Below are positions 44,774-53,676 of a stretch of DNA of 64,000 nt, piece after piece (position 1 is the stretch's first letter; every line of letters starts with the position of its first letter). Source of the stretch: Blautia sp900556555 (GTDB lineage Bacteria > Bacillota > Clostridia > Lachnospirales > Lachnospiraceae); NCBI GenBank assembly GCA_964250615.1, contig CAXUGM010000001.1; one strand, written 5' to 3'. A program made the position numbers and the translations under genes. The notes under the pieces are model-generated. The model saw only the letters and a program-made list of their open reading frames with translations. It was not told the origin of the DNA and searched no databases.

Positions 44774-46579
44774 ATGAATGTAAATCAGGAAAGAATTGCA
44801 AGACTGCAGCAGGAAATGCAGAAAGAAGGCATAGATCTGTATCTGGTGCCCACAGCAGATTTCCATCAGTCTGAGTATGTTGGAGATTATTTTAAGGCAA
44901 GAGCATGGCTGTCAGGCTTTACAGGTTCTGCCGGTACTCTGATTGTGGCTAAAGAGGAAGCCTGCCTCTGGGCAGATGGAAGATACTTCATTCAGGCTGC
45001 AAAACAGTTGGAAGGAACAGGTGTCATCCTTATGAAAATGGGAGAAGAGGGAGTTCCTACCATTGAAGAATATATAGAAAAAAATCTGCCGGAGCACGGA
45101 TGCCTGGGCTGTGACGGAAGAACCATTCATGTGGAAGAAGGAAAAGAATTTCTGGAAATTTTGAAGAAAAAATCAGGAACATTCAAATGTCAGAAAGACC
45201 TGGTTGGAAGCATATGGGAGAACCGCCCGGAGATGTCAAAAGAGCAGGTTTATCTTCTGGATACCAAATATGCGGGAAAATCAAGAGAAGAGAAAATCAA
45301 AGAAGTACGTGCTGCTATGGAAAAAGCAGGAGCAAACGTACATCTGATCTCCAGTATGGATGATATTGTGTGGTTATTAAATATCAGGGGTAATGATATT
45401 GTCTGCAACCCTGTGGTGATGTCCTATGTGATGATGGATATGGAAACAGTGAAATTCTATGTACAGGAAGAAGCGGTTTCTGCGGAAGTAAGACAGGCTC
45501 TGGAAGCAGCAGGAGTTGTTCTCTGCCCATATTTCCAGGTGTATGAAGATGTGAAAACTTTGAAAAATACCGATAAGATCATGGTAGAAGATGTGTGTAC
45601 GAATTTCACTATTTATGAAAGCATTCCAAAGCATACAGAAGTGATTTTTGAAAAGAATCCTTCGGCAGTGCTGAAGGGAAATAAAAACCAGGTGGAACAG
45701 GAAAATATCCGTGTTGCCCATGTAAAAGATGCAAAGGCTATGTGCCGTTTTATCTACTGGCTGAAACAGAATGTTGGAAGCGGTGAAGTGACAGAATACA
45801 GTGCAGCTCAAAAAAGTGAGGAGTTCAGAAGACAAGATCCGGACTGCCTGGATTTGAGTTTTGAAACAATCTGTGCTTACGGGCCAAATGCTGCTATGTG
45901 CCATTATGCACCTACAGCGGAAGAATATGCCAATGTAGAGCCAAAGGGATTTTTCCTCATTGATTCCGGCGGACAGTACTGGCAGGGTACTACTGATATT
46001 ACCAGAACTATTGCGGTGGGTGAACTGACACAGGAACAGAAGGAACACTTTACTTTAGTCCTTCAGGGCCACATCCGTCTGGCAATGACGAAATTCCAGT
46101 ATGGCTGCAGCGGTGCGAATCTGGATGCCATTGTAAGAGGACCGCTCTGGGAGAGAGGACTTGACTTTAACCATGGAACAGGACATGGTGTTGGATATCT
46201 GTTGAATGTGCATGAAGGCCCCCAGAACATTAACTGGAGACTCAGCAATAAAGGAAGAAGAGGAAATAGTGTACCTTTCGAAGAAGGAATGCTCACCTCT
46301 AATGAACCAGGGCTTTATCTGGAAGGCAAATATGGTATCCGTACAGAAAATCTGATGCTGTGCAAAAAGGCGGAGAAAAATGGTTACGGACAGTTTATGG
46401 AATTTGAGACCGTGACACTTGTTCCTTATGAGAGAGAGGCTATTTTGCCACAAATGCTTACAAAAGCAGAGTTAGACTGGCTGAATGCTTATCACCAGAA
46501 GGTATATGAGATTGTAGGACCTCTGCTCGAGGAAGAAGAAAGAGCATGGCTTTTTGAAGCGACCAGAGAAATCAGATAA
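44774..46579 (+). CDS. Aminopeptidase P family (M24, three-domain form)
   Basis: 601 residues, the long form similar to eukaryotic XPNPEP1 with two N-terminal creatinase-like domains and a C-terminal pita-bread domain. It removes N-terminal residues preceding proline. Dimetal ligands are visible in LIDSGGQYWQGTTDITRT (two Asp), HGTGHGVGYLLNVHEGP (His), SNEPGLYLEGKYGIRTEN (Glu) and EFETVTLVP (Glu). There is no signal peptide. AAAGGAAGC precedes the ATG, and it follows tex by 27 bp. Confidence 0.94.
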   Translation: MNVNQERIARLQQEMQKEGIDLYLVPTADFHQSEYVGDYFKARAWLSGFTGSAGTLIVAKEEACLWADGRYFIQAAKQLEGTGVILMKMGEEGVPTIEEYIEKNLPEHGCLGCDGRTIHVEEGKEFLEILKKKSGTFKCQKDLVGSIWENRPEMSKEQVYLLDTKYAGKSREEKIKEVRAAMEKAGANVHLISSMDDIVWLLNIRGNDIVCNPVVMSYVMMDMETVKFYVQEEAVSAEVRQALEAAGVVLCPYFQVYEDVKTLKNTDKIMVEDVCTNFTIYESIPKHTEVIFEKNPSAVLKGNKNQVEQENIRVAHVKDAKAMCRFIYWLKQNVGSGEVTEYSAAQKSEEFRRQDPDCLDLSFETICAYGPNAAMCHYAPTAEEYANVEPKGFFLIDSGGQYWQGTTDITRTIAVGELTQEQKEHFTLVLQGHIRLAMTKFQYGCSGANLDAIVRGPLWERGLDFNHGTGHGVGYLLNVHEGPQNINWRLSNKGRRGNSVPFEEGMLTSNEPGLYLEGKYGIRTENLMLCKKAEKNGYGQFMEFETVTLVPYEREAILPQMLTKAELDWLNAYHQKVYEIVGPLLEEEERAWLFEATREIR

Positions 46580-46591
46580 AAAAGCTCTTTA

Positions 46592-46620
46592 TTGAAATCA
46601 GATAGGCGAAGGGTTATAAT
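46592..46620 (+). promoter_or_regulatory. Promoter upstream of the NUDIX gene
   Basis: TTGAAA (46592-46597), 17 bp, TATAAT (46615-46620). The predicted start of transcription (about 46627) falls inside the terminator hairpin that follows. Confidence 0.75.
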
Positions 46621-46624
46621 AGGG

Positions 46625-46656
46625 GAGGATACCTGAAAAAAGGGTATCCTCTTTTT
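46625..46656 (+). terminator. Terminator-like hairpin at the start of the NUDIX transcript
   Basis: GAGGATACC pairs with GGGTATCCTC and TTTTT follows. It ends transcripts from aminopeptidase P. Because the promoter at 46592-46620 lies just upstream, transcripts started there would begin within it. Confidence 0.85.
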
Positions 46657-46682
46657 GACAAACTGTTTTAAAGGAGGGCAAA

Positions 46683-47294
46683 ATGGAAAAAATTAAAAAA
46701 GTAACAAAAACCACAGAGAATCCTTTTTTGAATATGTATGAGTTGGACAGAGAGTCCAAGACAGGGAAAAAAGGAAAATACTATGTGGCCTCCAGGGCAA
46801 AAGATGTGAGCAGGCTAAAACTCAATACAAAGAAAAATAATCCAGACGGCGTGATTATTTACAGTTTATATGGAGAAAATCAAGATAAAGTAGTTCTGGT
46901 GCGCCAGTACCGCTACAGCATTGATGACTATATTTATGAATTTCCGGCAGGACTGGTAGAGGAAACAGAAGATTACAGGGAGGCAGCAGTTCGGGAAATG
47001 AAGGAAGAAACAGGGCTGGAATTTCAGCCGTTGAAAGTAGATTCCGCTTATGAAAAGCCGGCGTTTACAACAATCGGAATGACGGATGAATCCTGCAGCA
47101 TAGTGTTCGGAACCTCTGCCGGAAAGATTTCCCAGGAATACCTGGAAGATACCGAAGAAATTGAAGTGGTCTTGGCAGATCGGGAAGAGATCAAACGGAT
47201 TTTGAAAGAGGAGAATGTGGCGATCATGTGTTCTTATATGCTGATGCATTTCCTTCATGACAAAGAACCTTTTGGATTTTTGACAGAGTTGTAG
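46683..47294 (+). CDS. NUDIX hydrolase (ADP-ribose pyrophosphatase-like)
   Basis: 203 residues with a complete Nudix box starting at GLVEETEDYREAAVREMKEE and ending TGLE (about 100-122), preceded by VVLVRQYRYSIDDYIYEFPAG, typical of ADP-ribose or nucleoside-diphosphate-sugar pyrophosphatases. It cleans up ADP-ribose and related compounds in the cytosol. AAAGGAGGGC precedes the ATG. Confidence 0.92.
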   Translation: MEKIKKVTKTTENPFLNMYELDRESKTGKKGKYYVASRAKDVSRLKLNTKKNNPDGVIIYSLYGENQDKVVLVRQYRYSIDDYIYEFPAGLVEETEDYREAAVREMKEETGLEFQPLKVDSAYEKPAFTTIGMTDESCSIVFGTSAGKISQEYLEDTEEIEVVLADREEIKRILKEENVAIMCSYMLMHFLHDKEPFGFLTEL

Positions 47295-47314
47295 AAACAG
47301 GAGCGGTTTCACAT

Positions 47315-48463
47315 ATGAAATGGAAAAAATATATAAAAAGTATTGTCGTTTTTTTATTTACCGCAGCAGCTATCGTTGCAGGTATCTTTCTGGGCATTAA
47401 GTTTATGAAGTTTTTTATGCCGTTTGTTATTGGGTGGCTGATCGCCCTCATAGCAAATCCTCTGGTGCGGATGCTGGAACGGAGACTTAAGGTAGCCAGA
47501 AAACACACCTCTATGTTTTTGATCATAGGAGTTCTTGCGGCCATTGTAGCCGGACTGTATCTGATCGGAGTTAAGACGATCGAAGAAACCAGGCTCTTGA
47601 TCGAACAGGCACCATCCATATATGAAGGAATAAGGGAAGATTTTCAGGTAGCCGGTGAAAATCTATCTATGATTATCGAAGACCTTCCGGACAGTGTACA
47701 GGACAGTATTCAGGAATTTCAGGATGATGTGGGGAATCTTGCCGGAAAGGCAGTCAGCAAGATCAGTCAGATCACGGTGGATCAGGCAGGGGATATTGCC
47801 AAGAACCTGCCGAGTATTTTGATTGCTATTATCTTTACGATTCTTTCGGCGTATTTCTTTATTGCAGACAGAGATAAAATTTTGGAATTTGGAAGGGCGA
47901 ATACACCTCAGGTCATTCAGGAACACTGGCGTATGCTGACAGATAGCTTCAAAAAGGTGTTCGGCGGATATTTTAAAGCGCAGTTTAAGATTATGGGAGT
48001 GATCAGTGTGATTATCTTTATCGGACTGTTGATTCTCCATGTGAAATTTGCAGCGGTTTTTGCAATTCTGATTGCCTTGCTGGACATGCTTCCATTTTTT
48101 GGAACGGGAACAGCCTTTGTTCCATGGGCATTGTTTAAAATCATATCCGGTGATGTGCAATATGCAGTGGGGCTGATTATTTTATATTTAATCACCCAGC
48201 TTGTGCGAAGAATCATCGAACCAAAGGTAGTGGGAGATACAATTGGCATCAACCCGCTTCTGACCCTGGTATTTATGTATGCTGGTTATCAGTTCAGTGG
48301 TGTATTGGGCATGATTCTTGCAGTACCTGTAGGGGCAATTGCCATTAATTTTTACAAGGCCGGAGTTTTCGATGGACCTCTCAATGGCATCCGTGAGGCC
48401 ATCAATGATCTCCTGAAATGGATGTACAGCAGTGAAGATGAGACAGAACATAAAGGTGAATAA
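47315..48463 (+). CDS. AI-2E/PerM-family membrane protein
   Basis: 382 residues. It has N-terminal membrane segments (about 10-80), a soluble helical stretch (about 85-150) and C-terminal membrane segments with the family motif LDMLPFFGTGTAFVPWALF near residue 262 and PKVVGDTIGINPLLTLVFMYAGYQ near 306. The family is often called AI-2 exporter, but many members are Na+/H+ antiporters or of unknown role. Its stop is 1 bp before the ktrB start, so it may share a transcript with the potassium genes. Confidence 0.88.
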   Translation: MKWKKYIKSIVVFLFTAAAIVAGIFLGIKFMKFFMPFVIGWLIALIANPLVRMLERRLKVARKHTSMFLIIGVLAAIVAGLYLIGVKTIEETRLLIEQAPSIYEGIREDFQVAGENLSMIIEDLPDSVQDSIQEFQDDVGNLAGKAVSKISQITVDQAGDIAKNLPSILIAIIFTILSAYFFIADRDKILEFGRANTPQVIQEHWRMLTDSFKKVFGGYFKAQFKIMGVISVIIFIGLLILHVKFAAVFAILIALLDMLPFFGTGTAFVPWALFKIISGDVQYAVGLIILYLITQLVRRIIEPKVVGDTIGINPLLTLVFMYAGYQFSGVLGMILAVPVGAIAINFYKAGVFDGPLNGIREAINDLLKWMYSSEDETEHKGE

Positions 48464-48464
48464 A

Positions 48465-49817
48465 ATGCAGATATCAGAAAAAAAGAAACAAAAATGGAGT
48501 ACAACGAAAATTATTGCAGTAGGCTATGTACTGGTGATTACCATAGGGACTATTTTACTGATGCTTCCTGTTTCGGGAAGAAACCATGAGCCGGTTCCTT
48601 TCATGGATGCATGGTTTACCGCAACTTCCGCAACTTGTGTGACGGGGCTGGTGACACATGACACTTATACCTACTGGAGCAGTTTCGGACAGGCAGTCCT
48701 TTTAGTTCTTATACAGATTGGAGGTATGGGGTTCATGACCATTGCTATCTCAGCCATGACCCTTACCAGGAAGAAAATAGGGCTGTCCAAGAGACTTCTG
48801 ATGCAGGAATCCGTGGGGGCTCCTCAGGTGGCAGGAGTTGTGCGGATGTCCAGGCTGATTTTAGGAGGTACTGTATTTTTTGAAGGTTTAGGAGCTCTGC
48901 TTTTAAGTTTTTATTACATACCGCGCCTTGGCTTTGGAAAAGGACTGTATTTTTCGGTATTTCATTCTATTTCGGCATTTTGTAATGCGGGAATTGATCT
49001 CATGGGATATTATCAGCCGAGTTCTTCTCTTATTACAGCAGCGGACAGCTATCTGGTTGGAATTACCATAGCCGGGTTGATTCTTGTGGGTGGTATCGGC
49101 TTCCTCGTATGGGAAGATGCACTTCGCTGGAAATGGCATATCAGCAGGTACAGGCTTCACAGTAAAGTGGTGCTGGCTGCAGCAGTGGCTCTGGTGGCAG
49201 GAGGTACGTTATTCATGTTCTTGTTTGAATATGGAAAACCTTCTATGGAGGGCAAAAATCTGGGAGAACAGATTTTGTGTTCTTTCTTCCAGGCTGTGAC
49301 ACCAAGAACCGCAGGATTTAACACTATGGATCTGAACCAGCTCAGTCCAAGCAGCCAGATGCTTATGGTATGTCTGATGTTTATCGGTGGTTCACCCGGT
49401 TCTACTGCAGGTGGAATCAAGACCACAACCATGACGATTTTATTACTGACCATCTGGACAGAGTTCAAAAAAAGAAAAGATGTGGAGTTGTTTAAGAGAA
49501 GAGTAGAAGGGGAAGTGATTCGTCATGCTGCCTGTATTTTAATGTTCTATGGCAGTCTGGCATTTGTATCTTCTATGATTATCTGTGCAGTGGAAGGTAT
49601 AGGAGCTAAGGAGGTTATTTTTGAGGTGGTTTCCGCATTATGCACGGTTGGATTATCTCTTGGAATTACAGCAGAGGTAGGCGTACTGTCGCATGTGATA
49701 CTGATTCTTCTGATGTTTATCGGAAGAGTGGGAGGAATCACTATTTTGATTGCATTCAGCAGCAGGCTTTCAGCCATTCCATCGAAACTTCCGGCAGAAA
49801 AGATAGCAGTTGGGTAA
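48465..49817 (+). CDS. ktrB: KtrB/TrkH potassium uptake channel subunit
   Basis: 450 residues from ATG 48465, with AAGGTG 7 nt upstream, directly after the previous stop. It has four repeated membrane-pore-membrane units with selectivity segments such as TSATCVTGLVTHDT (first), FHSISAFCNAGIDL (second), TPRTAGFNTMDL (third) and VSALCTVGLSLGIT (fourth). It imports K+, usually with Na+. The cytosolic NAD/ATP-binding gate KtrA is encoded immediately downstream. Confidence 0.94.
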   Translation: MQISEKKKQKWSTTKIIAVGYVLVITIGTILLMLPVSGRNHEPVPFMDAWFTATSATCVTGLVTHDTYTYWSSFGQAVLLVLIQIGGMGFMTIAISAMTLTRKKIGLSKRLLMQESVGAPQVAGVVRMSRLILGGTVFFEGLGALLLSFYYIPRLGFGKGLYFSVFHSISAFCNAGIDLMGYYQPSSSLITAADSYLVGITIAGLILVGGIGFLVWEDALRWKWHISRYRLHSKVVLAAAVALVAGGTLFMFLFEYGKPSMEGKNLGEQILCSFFQAVTPRTAGFNTMDLNQLSPSSQMLMVCLMFIGGSPGSTAGGIKTTTMTILLLTIWTEFKKRKDVELFKRRVEGEVIRHAACILMFYGSLAFVSSMIICAVEGIGAKEVIFEVVSALCTVGLSLGITAEVGVLSHVILILLMFIGRVGGITILIAFSSRLSAIPSKLPAEKIAVG

Positions 49818-49844
49818 GAGATACATAGAAAAGGAGGAAACGTT

Positions 49845-50495
49845 ATGAAATCAGTTCTTCTCATAGGCCTTGGCCGTTTTGGAAGACATATGGCAGAGAA
49901 ATTAATAGAAGAAGGAAATGAAGTTTTAGGGATAGATATTTGTGAAGAACGGGTAAATGATGCCATGGATATGCTGACAGAGGCTCAGATTGGAGATGCT
50001 ACCAATGAACTATTTGTGGAGTCACTGGGAGTCCGCAATTTTGATCTGTGTGTAGTTGCTATTGGAGACAATTTTCAAAGTTCCTTGGAGACTACTGCTC
50101 TCTTAAAAGATTGTGGTGCGTCATTTGTTTTGTCCAGAGCCAATAGAGATGTACATGCAAAATTCCTGTTAAGGAACGGTGCAGACCGTATTGTGTACCC
50201 GGAAAAAGAAATGGCACAGCGGATGGCAGTGAAGTATGGAAACGATAATATTTTTGACTGTATTGAACTTACAGATGAATATTCTATTTACGAAATTCCA
50301 GTACCAAAATCCTGGGTAGGCAGCTCTATTTTGGAAAAAGATGTACGGAAAAAATATGCCATCAGTATTTTAGCAACAAAGAAAGATGAAAAATTATCCC
50401 CGCTTCCGGGAGCAGATTATGTCTTTGAAGGGGATGAGACATTAATTATCCTGGGGCATTTTAACGATGTAAGAGCAGTGCTGAAAATGCATTAA
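49845..50495 (+). CDS. ktrA: KtrA/TrkA potassium channel regulatory subunit
   Basis: 216 residues. An RCK_N Rossmann domain with GLGRFG near residue 7 and an acidic strand end (VLGIDICEE) is followed by an RCK_C domain (about 140-216). It forms the cytosolic octameric ring that gates KtrB in response to ATP/ADP and c-di-AMP. AAAGGAGG precedes the ATG, 27 bp after ktrB. Confidence 0.94.
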   Translation: MKSVLLIGLGRFGRHMAEKLIEEGNEVLGIDICEERVNDAMDMLTEAQIGDATNELFVESLGVRNFDLCVVAIGDNFQSSLETTALLKDCGASFVLSRANRDVHAKFLLRNGADRIVYPEKEMAQRMAVKYGNDNIFDCIELTDEYSIYEIPVPKSWVGSSILEKDVRKKYAISILATKKDEKLSPLPGADYVFEGDETLIILGHFNDVRAVLKMH

Positions 50496-50563
50496 TCCTA
50501 TGGTTCCAAATATGGAAAATTTGCAGAATAAGTGAAAAAATTTAGGGAAGCTTTGGAACATTC

Positions 50564-50592
50564 TTGCACATGACAGAGAAAAAAGATATAAT
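50564..50592 (+). promoter_or_regulatory. Fructokinase gene promoter
   Basis: TTGCAC (50564-50569), 17 bp, TATAAT (50587-50592), 64 bp before the ATG. Confidence 0.8.
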
Positions 50593-50656
50593 TCACAGTA
50601 AAGAAAAATGCTGCGGATAGAATGAGCCGGGCGGGAAGAATGAGGGAGACAGGAAG

Positions 50657-51625
50657 ATGAGTAAACAATTTGATGTGATTGCATTAGGCGAACTGTTGAT
50701 TGATTTTACAGAAAACGGGGTCAGCGGACAAGGGAACCCTATTTTTGAAGCGAATCCGGGCGGAGCACCTTGTAACGTGCTGGCAATGTTAAATAAACTG
50801 GGCAAAAAAACTTCTTTTTTAGGTGTTGTGGGAAAAGACCAGTTTGGTACATCCCTGCGTGGTGCTTTAGAAGAACAGGGTATTGATACCGGTCATTTAT
50901 ATGAGGATGAAGAGGTACATACTACACTGGCATTTGTACATACGTTTGAGGATGGAGACCGTGATTTCGCATTTTACAGAAATCCTGGTGCAGATATGAT
51001 GTTAAGAGAAGACCAGATTGAGGAAGACTACATCACATCTGCAAAGGCATTCCATTATGGTACACTTTCCATGACACACGAAGGAGTCCGGAAAGCTACC
51101 TATAAGGCCATTGATATTGCGAAAGAAGCGGGTCTTATTATTTCTTTTGATCCGAATTTAAGACCACCGCTGTGGAAGTCCATGGATGAGGCAAAGGAAC
51201 AGATTGCATATGGTCTGTCTAAATGTGATCTTCTTAAAATTTCAGAAGAAGAGCTGGAATTTATGACAGGAACAAAGGATGTGAAAGAAGGAGCACATAT
51301 GCTCCTGGAACAGTATCCGGATATCAAAGTTATGAACGTTACAATGGGAAAAGAAGGCAGTATTTCTTTCCATGAAGGAAAAGAGGTGTTCCAGGCTCCG
51401 TTCTTACAGGAAAACACCATTGAGACCACAGGAGCAGGAGATACGTTTGGTGCATGTGCTTTAAATTATGTATTAGAGCATGGAATTACAGGACTGACAG
51501 AAGAAAATCTTCAGGAAATGCTCCGTTTTGCCAACGGTGCGTCTTCTCTGATCACAACAAAAAAAGGTGCTCTCCGTGTCATGCCGGAAGCAGAAGAGGT
51601 GCTTGCATTTATTGCAGGAAAATAA
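50657..51625 (+). CDS. PfkB-family carbohydrate kinase, likely fructokinase
   Basis: 322 residues with the two PfkB signatures: PGGAPCNVLAMLNKLGKKTSF near residue 34, and the catalytic TTGAGDTFGACALNY near residue 256 (base Asp). Closest in pattern to fructokinases (ALGELLIDFTENG N-terminus, FDPNLRPPLW). It phosphorylates fructose in the cytosol. It is a stand-alone gene with its own promoter; sugar identity is inferred from family resemblance. Confidence 0.88.
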   Translation: MSKQFDVIALGELLIDFTENGVSGQGNPIFEANPGGAPCNVLAMLNKLGKKTSFLGVVGKDQFGTSLRGALEEQGIDTGHLYEDEEVHTTLAFVHTFEDGDRDFAFYRNPGADMMLREDQIEEDYITSAKAFHYGTLSMTHEGVRKATYKAIDIAKEAGLIISFDPNLRPPLWKSMDEAKEQIAYGLSKCDLLKISEEELEFMTGTKDVKEGAHMLLEQYPDIKVMNVTMGKEGSISFHEGKEVFQAPFLQENTIETTGAGDTFGACALNYVLEHGITGLTEENLQEMLRFANGASSLITTKKGALRVMPEAEEVLAFIAGK

Positions 51626-51660
51626 AATGCTAAAAATTTCACAAACTTTAACAAGATACA

Positions 51661-51689
51661 TTGACAGCTGGGTGATTTTGTGATAGATT
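51661..51689 (+). promoter_or_regulatory. fhs promoter
   Basis: TTGACA (51661-51666), 17 bp, TAGATT (51684-51689). Transcription would begin just before the ZTP aptamer. Confidence 0.65.
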
Positions 51690-51705
51690 ATAACCATAGT
51701 TTTGA

Positions 51706-51816
51706 TTACTGACGGATAGATGTGGAGTACCACAGGGGAATCAGAACCATATAAAAAGCCGACCGTCTGGGCAACATTTGTAGATAGATACAGATTTACA
51801 AATGTTGCCCTTTTTT
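51706..51816 (+). promoter_or_regulatory. ZTP (pfl) riboswitch with terminator controlling fhs
   Basis: The leader contains the ZTP/ZMP riboswitch hallmarks: a GGAGTACCAC and GGGGAATC 5' part (about 51723-51742), the linker with AACCATATAAAAA, then the highly conserved GCCGACCGTCTGGGC (51758-51772). The GGGC at its 3' end also begins a terminator stem (51769-51782 with 51797-51810) followed by TTTTTT (51811-51816). Ligand binding should keep this sequence in the aptamer and prevent termination, turning on fhs when ZTP signals folate shortage. Exact 5' boundary is approximate. Confidence 0.93.
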
Positions 51817-51880
51817 CAACTAGGAGGATTAGCTGGAAAAAGGGCGTAAAGAAACCATTATTTTTAAGGAGGATATTATT

Positions 51881-53566
51881 ATGGGATTCAAAACTGACAT
51901 TGAAATTGCACAGGAGTGCACTATGGAGCCAATTACTAAAATTGCGGAGAAAGCAGGTATTGATGACAAATATCTGGAACAGTACGGAAAATACAAAGCA
52001 AAAATTGATTACAATTTATTAAATGAGTCTGATGCTCCAAACGGAAAACTGATTCTGGTTACAGCAATTAACCCTACACCAGCTGGTGAAGGTAAGACTA
52101 CAACAACAGTAGGTCTTGCAGATGGTATGCAGAAATTAGGTAAGAAGGTTATGGTTGCCCTTCGTGAGCCATCCCTTGGACCTGTATTTGGTGTAAAAGG
52201 TGGAGCAGCAGGAGGTGGATACGCACAGGTTGTTCCTATGGAAGACATCAACCTGCATTTCACAGGTGACTTCCACGCAATCGGTGCTGCTAATAACTTA
52301 CTGGCAGCTATGCTGGATAACCACATTTACCAGGGAAATGAACTGAACATCGACCCAAGAAAGATCACATGGAGAAGATGTGTGGACATGAATGACCGTC
52401 AGCTTCGTTTTGTATTAGACGGTATGGGCGGAAAGACAAACGGTATGCCAAGAGAAGACGGCTATGACATCACCGTAGCATCCGAAATCATGGCAGTTCT
52501 GTGTCTGGCAAGTGACATCACAGACTTAAAAGAAAGATTAGGACGCATCATCGTTGGTTATACATACGGAAAAGTTTCTGAGCAGAAACCAGTAACAGCA
52601 CATGATCTTCACGCAGAAGGTGCTATGTGTGCCCTGTTAAAGGATGCCCTGAAACCAAACCTGGTTCAGACTCTGGAACATGTACCGGCTATCGTACACG
52701 GCGGCCCATTTGCAAACATTGCTCATGGATGTAACTCTGTGATCGCTACTAAGATGGCTCTGAAATTAGGTGATTATGCAATCACAGAAGCAGGTTTCGG
52801 TGCTGACCTTGGAGCAGAGAAATTCCTGGATATCAAATGCCGTATGGCTGGTCTTACACCAAATGCAGTTGTTATCGTTGCAACCGTACGTGCACTGAAA
52901 TACAACGGTGGAGTTCCAAAAGCAGACCTGAACAACGAAAACCTGGAAGCACTGGAAAAAGGACTTCCAAACTTACTGAAACATGTAAGCAATATCAAGA
53001 ATGTTTACAAACTGCCATGTGTAGTTGCAATCAATGCATTCCCAACCGATACCAAGGCAGAGCTTGACCTGGTAGAAAGAAAATGTAAAGAACTGGGCGT
53101 AAACGTTGCGCTTTCCGAAGTATGGGCAAAAGGCGGCGAAGGCGGTGTAGCTCTTGCAAAAGAAGTAATCCGTCTGGTAGAAGAACCAAACGACTTCAGC
53201 TATTCTTATGAACTGGAAGGAAGCATCGAAGACAAACTGAACCAGATCGTACAGAAGATCTACGGTGGTAAGAGAGTTGTCCTTACAGCAAACGCTCAGA
53301 AACAGGCAAAACAGTTAGAAGATTTAGGATACGGAAACTGCCCGATCTGTGTAGCTAAGACACAGTACAGCCTCACAGATGACCAGACAAAACTGGGTGC
53401 ACCGACAGACTTCGAAGTAACTGTACGTAACCTGAAGATTTCTGCAGGAGCAGGATTCGTAGTAGCTCTTACCGGTGAAATCATGACCATGCCGGGACTT
53501 CCAAAAGTACCGGCAGCAGAGAGAATCGATGTAGATGAAAAAGGAAAGATTTCCGGCCTGTTCTAA
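51881..53566 (+). CDS. fhs: Formate-tetrahydrofolate ligase
   Basis: 561 residues. It makes 10-formyl-THF from formate, THF and ATP, feeding purine synthesis and the methyl branch of the Wood-Ljungdahl pathway. The P-loop is TPAGEGKT (66-73). Further conserved stretches are EPSLGPVFGVKGGAAGGGYAQ split over residues 99-119 and the KGGEGG loop near 414. AAGGAGGATATT lies before the ATG. Synonymous choices look biased to a narrow set of codons, as in highly expressed genes. It is controlled by the upstream ZTP riboswitch and followed by a formate channel. Confidence 0.98.
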   Translation: MGFKTDIEIAQECTMEPITKIAEKAGIDDKYLEQYGKYKAKIDYNLLNESDAPNGKLILVTAINPTPAGEGKTTTTVGLADGMQKLGKKVMVALREPSLGPVFGVKGGAAGGGYAQVVPMEDINLHFTGDFHAIGAANNLLAAMLDNHIYQGNELNIDPRKITWRRCVDMNDRQLRFVLDGMGGKTNGMPREDGYDITVASEIMAVLCLASDITDLKERLGRIIVGYTYGKVSEQKPVTAHDLHAEGAMCALLKDALKPNLVQTLEHVPAIVHGGPFANIAHGCNSVIATKMALKLGDYAITEAGFGADLGAEKFLDIKCRMAGLTPNAVVIVATVRALKYNGGVPKADLNNENLEALEKGLPNLLKHVSNIKNVYKLPCVVAINAFPTDTKAELDLVERKCKELGVNVALSEVWAKGGEGGVALAKEVIRLVEEPNDFSYSYELEGSIEDKLNQIVQKIYGGKRVVLTANAQKQAKQLEDLGYGNCPICVAKTQYSLTDDQTKLGAPTDFEVTVRNLKISAGAGFVVALTGEIMTMPGLPKVPAAERIDVDEKGKISGLF

Positions 53567-53580
53567 ATAATGAAAGAGGC

Positions 53581-53657
53581 GGCTGCCGCATAGCAGCTAT
53601 CCGGGAAATCCGGGTATGCACAGGGTGCGGCAGCCCTGATTATCTAAAGGATCAGGG
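53581..53657 (+). other. Two adjacent hairpins in the fhs-focA intergenic leader
   Basis: GGCTGCCGCA (53581-53590) pairs perfectly with 53626-53635, enclosing an ATCCGGG direct repeat. CCCTGAT (53634-53640) pairs with ATCAGGG (53651-53657). The two stems overlap by 2 nt, so they compete at the junction. There is no T-run after either, and the second ends 20 nt before the focA start. It may be a stability or attenuation structure. Confidence 0.65.
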
Positions 53658-53676
53658 TTGAAGGGAGCGTAAAGAA

